Origin: Streptomyces sp. WZ.A104
GTDB lineage: Bacteria > Actinomycetota > Actinomycetes > Streptomycetales > Streptomycetaceae
Assembly (NCBI RefSeq): GCF_002382885.1
Contig: NZ_NWVL01000030.1
Location: 1-64,000 of the forward strand
Reading direction: 5' to 3'
DNA length: 64,000 bases
Part shown: positions 60,836 through 64,000 of the stretch, piece by piece
How positions within the stretch are numbered: position 1 is the first letter of the stretch
Layout of the letters: every line of letters begins with the position of its first letter
The notes under the pieces: model-generated
Told to the model about the DNA's origin: nothing
Seen by the model: the letters and a program-made list of their open reading frames with translations, nothing else
Databases searched by the model: none
Position numbers and translations under genes: made by a program

Positions 60836-61990
60836 ATGTCGAGCGGAACGGACACCGACTTCGGACTGCCGGAGGCGGCGGGCGGCGGCACGTCCGGGAC
60901 CGCCCCCGACGCCGCACCCCGTACGGCCGGGGCCCCGCAGGGCGCTGAGGCCCCGCAGGCCGCCGAGGCCCACACCACCGCGGCCCGCACGGGCGAGGCC
61001 ATCGCCGCCTCGGACCTGCACGCGGCGGCCACGGGCGCCGACACCTTCCCCGGGGCCCTGCGGGAGGCGTTGAACCGCCGCGGCCTCTCGCTGGAGCGGG
61101 TGAGCGAACGGCTCAGGGTGCGCGGCATCACCATCAGCCAGGCCACCCTCAGCAGCTGGCAGCGCGGCCGCAGCCAGCCCGAACGGGCGCGTTCGCTGCG
61201 GGCGGTGGACGTGCTGGAGGAGATCCTGGAGCTGCCCTCCGGGGCCCTGCGCTCGCTGCTCGGCCCGCGCCGCCCCCGTGGCCGTATCACACCGGTCGGC
61301 GCTGAGGGCACCGCACTCCAGATCCTCGGCGAGGACTCGGTCGTGGAGAAGGCGCTCGGCGCGCGGTTCCGACACTTCAACCAGGAGACGGGGTCGCTGA
61401 TGGTCCACGACGTCGTGACGGTCGGCGAGAGCGGCACGCTGAGCGGGATCACCACCACCAACGTGCTGCGGGCGAGCCGGGCGGGGGCCGACCGCGCGGT
61501 GTTCGTACACAGCTTCGACGACGAGGCCGCCGAGCCCGTCGACATCCGGGTCACCTGCGGACGCCTGGTGGAAGCCACGTACCTGAAGGGGCTCAAGTCC
61601 CTGGTGCTGGAGATCCACTTCGGCCGGGAGCTGGCCAAACTGGACACGACGGTGGTGAGTTACGCGATCGAGGTCAGTCCGTCCGAGACACCGGCCACGC
61701 ACTACGAGCGCTGGACGCGGACGAACCTCCACGAATACCTCCAACAGGTCTTCTTCCACCCCGGCGCCCTGCCGACGGACTGCCACCGCTACGTCCGGGA
61801 GAAGGTCGGGGCCCCGCCCCGGGCCAAGCGGCGCATCCCGCTGAACGACACGCACAACGTCCATGTACTGACCTCGCGGTGCAAGCCCGGTGTCCACGGG
61901 GTGGCGTGGGACTGCGCCCCCGGAGCGGGAACAACGGGAACGGGAACGACTGGAACGGGAACTACTGGAACGGGAGACCGCCCAGGATGA
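60836..61990 (+). CDS. XRE-type HTH regulator with unknown C-terminal domain
   Basis: A 384-residue regulator starting MSSGTDTDFGLPEAA with GGGGAGGG upstream. After an Ala/Gly-rich N-terminus (about 60 residues) the HTH lies about 75-125 (LREALNRRGLSLERVSERLR, TISQATLSSWQRGRSQPERA). The large C-terminal domain (about 140-360) contains ARFRHFNQETGSLMVHDVVT and RVTCGRLVEATYLKGLKSL, resembling Streptomyces developmental regulators. The last residues are Gly-Thr repeats (TTGTGTTGTG). It is divergent from the sigma fusion gene, whose promoter it may influence. Confidence 0.78.
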   Translation: MSSGTDTDFGLPEAAGGGTSGTAPDAAPRTAGAPQGAEAPQAAEAHTTAARTGEAIAASDLHAAATGADTFPGALREALNRRGLSLERVSERLRVRGITISQATLSSWQRGRSQPERARSLRAVDVLEEILELPSGALRSLLGPRRPRGRITPVGAEGTALQILGEDSVVEKALGARFRHFNQETGSLMVHDVVTVGESGTLSGITTTNVLRASRAGADRAVFVHSFDDEAAEPVDIRVTCGRLVEATYLKGLKSLVLEIHFGRELAKLDTTVVSYAIEVSPSETPATHYERWTRTNLHEYLQQVFFHPGALPTDCHRYVREKVGAPPRAKRRIPLNDTHNVHVLTSRCKPGVHGVAWDCAPGAGTTGTGTTGTGTTGTGDRPG

Positions 61991-62005
61991 GTGGACGGTC
62001 TCCCG
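61971..62005 (+). terminator. Hairpin terminator overlapping the HTH gene stop codon
   Basis: Ten-bp perfect arms (CGGGAGACCG and complement) enclose a 15-nt loop that contains the TGA stop of the HTH gene. It also lies 31 nt beyond the end of the convergent protease gene, so it may serve both. Confidence 0.7.
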
Positions 62006-62035
62006 CGTTCGGGGGGTGGCCTTGGCCGGTCGGGA

Positions 62036-63244
62036 CTACTTGGTGTTGAGAGTCAGCCCGTAGTACGCGAGGGCGTCGTTGAGCGGCTGGAAGTAGGAGG
62101 AGCCGGGCGAGTTGACCTGGCCGGTGCAGCGCTGGTTCATCGGTCCGCCGGAGGTGAGGCCCTGGGCCTGGTCCCCGGAGACGTACGCGCCACCGCTGTC
62201 CCCGCCCTGCGTGCAGACGCTGGAGCTGGCCAGTCCGGTCACCACGGTGTCCGGGCCGCCGTTCTGGTCGGTGTAGGTGACGCTGACGTTGTACGAGCCG
62301 ACCTTGCCGCAGGTCCAGCCGGTGGTCTGGCCGGACTTGCACAGCGCCGCTCCGGAGGGGGCCCGCTTGCTGCCCTTGACCGGGACGGTGCCCGCCCTGC
62401 CGTAGGTGGTGATGTCGAGGCCGATCGAGTGGCCGGCGTCGACGGTCGCGATGCCCATGTCGACGCTGCGGGTGCCCAGCGCGAACCGGGTGTGGGTGCC
62501 CTTGGCGAACCGGGTGCCGTTGTAGGCCAGTGCGGGCAGGTCCTCGATGCAGTGCCCGGCGGTCACGAGCACCTGCCTGCCGCTGCGGTCCTTGGCGCCG
62601 TAACCGACTGAGCAGAGGTAGCCGTTGAAGGTCATCCGGCTGCCGGGCGGAACGACGGCCTGGGTCTCCAGCTTCTCCTGCCCCTTGATGACGCGTACGG
62701 CGTCGCCGTTGCTCTTCGCCGCCTTGAGGAAGCTGCGGGTGGCGGCGTCCGATGCCCCGTTGACCTCGACGGTCACGGTGTCGGACGCGAGGTCGACGGA
62801 CCACGCCGACACCCCTGCCGGGGCGCTCTTGAGGGCCTTGGCGTCCAGCTGGGCCTTGATGCGGTCGAGCTCGTCCTCCCCGCGTTCGGGGACCCGGGCC
62901 TTGAGACCCGCCGCCCTGACCTCCTTGGCCGCCCCGGCGTCGGCGGCGTTGACGACCAGGGAACCGTCGGCGGTGAAGAAGGCCCCGAGCGTGTCGACCC
63001 GGTGCTTCCGCAGCTCCGCGAACCGGTCCCGCTCCCGGGCCTCCCGGTCCAGCCGCTCGACGGCGGCCTTCTCACTGACACCCAGCGTCTCGGCGAGGGC
63101 CTGCACCATCTCCGGCTGATACGCCGGCGCCGAGGGCTCCGCCGCCGTACCGGCGTAGGCCCCTGTGGCGACTCCGGCCGACAGGAGGGCGCCGATGGAG
63201 GCGGCCACGACATACCTGCGCGCGTTCTTCTTTCCGTGCTTCAC
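62036..63244 (-). CDS. Secreted S1E trypsin-like protease (streptogrisin/alpha-lytic type)
   Basis: A 402-residue preproprotease. Signal peptide VKHGKKNARRYVVAASIGAL to about GAYAG, an alpha-lytic-type prodomain (about 40-200), and the protease domain with His in LVTAGHCIED, Asp in SVDMGIATVDAGH and Ser in TQGGDSGGAYVSGD. Cysteines are placed for the disulfides of streptogrisins. The GTG has GGAAGGAA upstream. It is an extracellular nutritional protease, made as an inactive zymogen. All catalytic residues are intact. Confidence 0.93.
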   Translation of the reverse strand: MKHGKKNARRYVVAASIGALLSAGVATGAYAGTAAEPSAPAYQPEMVQALAETLGVSEKAAVERLDREARERDRFAELRKHRVDTLGAFFTADGSLVVNAADAGAAKEVRAAGLKARVPERGEDELDRIKAQLDAKALKSAPAGVSAWSVDLASDTVTVEVNGASDAATRSFLKAAKSNGDAVRVIKGQEKLETQAVVPPGSRMTFNGYLCSVGYGAKDRSGRQVLVTAGHCIEDLPALAYNGTRFAKGTHTRFALGTRSVDMGIATVDAGHSIGLDITTYGRAGTVPVKGSKRAPSGAALCKSGQTTGWTCGKVGSYNVSVTYTDQNGGPDTVVTGLASSSVCTQGGDSGGAYVSGDQAQGLTSGGPMNQRCTGQVNSPGSSYFQPLNDALAYYGLTLNTK

Positions 63245-63425
63245 GGGATTCCTTCCGCTACACGGGCGAGCGTCCAGACAATGGGGGGGGTGGCCACACC
63301 TCGCTTGGGGACGCGCGATGTGTTCCATGGACACTGCCCGGCGGCGATGACATGTTCCTGTCGCCGCGCCCCGAACTCTGGCGCAGCCGCAACTGCCGCG
63401 ACAAGAAGCGGAGATGGGGCTCTTT

Positions 63426-63452
63426 TCTACAGAACTGGCCGAGAACTGTAGA
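63426..63452. repeat. Inverted repeat TCTACAG-N13-CTGTAGA upstream of the protease
   Basis: Seven-bp perfect arms separated by 13 nt, about 180-210 nt upstream of the protease start on its own strand. It could be an operator or an mRNA hairpin; there is no other support. Confidence 0.35.
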
Positions 63453-63790
63453 GAGACCGCCCGAAACACGTGGTCAGACCGGCACGGGGCGCAGCCCGCC
63501 CCTCCGCGCCTATCGCCGTATCGCCCTCGCGGCCTCAAGCGACTATGCGAAGGCGGACGGCAACGAAGGCACCGCACAAAAGCACCGCACAAGATGAATA
63601 CAAGGGGGCAGCGCGAGGACGGCCGGGAAGTGGAGTTGTTCCCCCGAATCCGATGAGGGGTGGGAGCAGTTCCTCCGCGAATCAGCCGAGGGAGTCACCA
63701 GGGAATCACCGACGAGCCTGAGGAGCTATCAGCCCGCGCCCGACAGGAAACCCGCACCGGTCGGCGCACGCCAAGGGGCGGGCTGGTGCT

Positions 63791-63860
63791 GGCTGATGCG
63801 GGCTGATGCGGGCTGATGCGGGCTGATGCGGGCTGATGCGGGCTGATGCGGGCTGATGCG
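63791..63860. repeat. Seven perfect tandem copies of a 10-bp unit (GGCTGATGCG)
   Basis: Seven identical units run head to tail, preceded by a degenerate copy (GGCTGGTGCT at 63781-63790) and followed by GGCC. The array is not part of any gene and has no spacers, so it is a minisatellite-type repeat likely to vary in copy number between strains. Confidence 0.95.
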
Positions 63861-63911
63861 GGCCAAGGTACTCAAACACCCGTCAAAGCCCGGGAGCCGG
63901 GGCACCCTGGT

Positions 63912-64000
63912 TCAAGCCGGTGGCGCCGACGCCCCCAGGAGTTCGCCGACGAGCTTGCCCACCCGCACCTCCAAGGTGTCCCGTACGGCCCGAGCGCTCT
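63912..64000 (-). CDS. C-terminal end of an unidentified protein (cut by window edge)
   Basis: The last 28 codons of a minus-strand gene reach its TGA at 63912-63914. The translation reads ARAVRDTLEVRVGKLVGELL, then GASAPPA, an Ala/Leu/Val-rich amphipathic helix with codon use typical of the window. Too little is visible to name it. Confidence 0.4.
   Translation of the reverse strand, partial: SARAVRDTLEVRVGKLVGELLGASAPPA

Larger units (their letters stand above)
63245..63911. other. 667-bp non-coding stretch
   Basis: No believable gene was seen. The first 200 nt hold the promoter region of the protease gene and a 7-bp dyad. The middle is mixed-composition sequence with purine-rich runs such as GAGGGAGTCACCAGGGAAT. 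The final part contains the GGCTGATGCG tandem repeats. Open frames here are short and show no protein-like sequence. Confidence 0.6.

Noticed and set aside
63352..63721. Short plus-strand ORFs of 80-83 codons
   Set aside because: No protein-like sequence, no ribosome site, and they overlap each other in three frames.
63781..63870. Possible CRISPR array
   Set aside because: Units are 10 bp, contiguous and lack spacers; no cas genes nearby.

Overview
The window is high-GC (about 70-73%), densely coded actinobacterial DNA, almost certainly a Streptomyces chromosome. Evidence: an SsgA-like sporulation protein, an Rpf resuscitation factor, XRE/DUF397/HATPase regulatory genes, protein O-mannosyltransferase, a tricorn-like protease, GTGA/ATGA translational coupling and frequent GTG starts. 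No rRNA, tRNA, CRISPR array or insertion sequence was seen. Both ends cut through genes: galT on the left and an unidentified gene on the right.

Layout. 1-9.3 kb: the 5' part of galT, a LuxR-type regulator with a degenerate receiver, then a tandem array of four paralogous membrane-anchored beta-propeller (PQQ-like) proteins. 9.4-13.2 kb: an ABC-F ATPase, a YefM-YoeB toxin-antitoxin pair with its operator, and a membrane acyltransferase. 13.3-18 kb: a conserved housekeeping block on the minus strand (tatD, rpfB-rsmA-ispE coupled by 4-nt overlaps) plus a zinc-ribbon protein. 18.3-22.4 kb: an unusual plus-strand operon in which a 58-aa peptide gene precedes one unknown protein, two paralogous unknown proteins and a beta-lactamase-fold serine hydrolase. 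This is the best candidate in the window for an undescribed system. 22.4-29.2 kb: rsmI, protein O-mannosyltransferase, two membrane proteins and a penicillin-binding protein. 29.3-35.4 kb: accessory and regulatory genes (I36-type inhibitor, HTH regulators, YbaK, EamA, XRE/DUF397, HATPase, winged helix plus zinc ribbon).

35.5-39.1 kb: a second unusual locus, an operon of a HemB-like protein lacking both Schiff-base lysines, a methyltransferase and a HemC with intact active-site residues. It is followed by a TmrB-like nucleotide-binding protein and a decayed antitoxin-PIN locus. 39.1-44.4 kb: GNAT, SDR, serine hydrolase and an ECF-type nickel/cobalt transporter (CbiMN-Q-O) with a Nur-box-like dyad upstream. 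44.6-51.8 kb: ssgE-like gene, MMPL exporter with its TetR repressor and two clear operators, and a 1144-aa tricorn protease. 51.8-53.3 kb: a mutilated glycosyltransferase pseudogene and a small charged helical protein. 53.4-57.7 kb: SDR, alpha/beta hydrolase and Baeyer-Villiger monooxygenase in a coupled operon, divergent from a MerR regulator. 57.7-64 kb: exonuclease III, GNAT, a single-chain ECF sigma/zinc-finger/TM/CAP-domain protein, an HTH regulator, a secreted S1 protease and a roughly 670-bp non-coding tract holding seven perfect 10-bp tandem repeats.

Functional themes are cell-envelope work (Rpf, PBP, Pmt, MMPL, beta-propellers, CAP protein), translation and rRNA maintenance (RsmA, RsmI, ABC-F, YbaK), metal uptake, and two small accessory biosynthesis-like loci. 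All assignments rest on reading motifs by eye; no database search was run.
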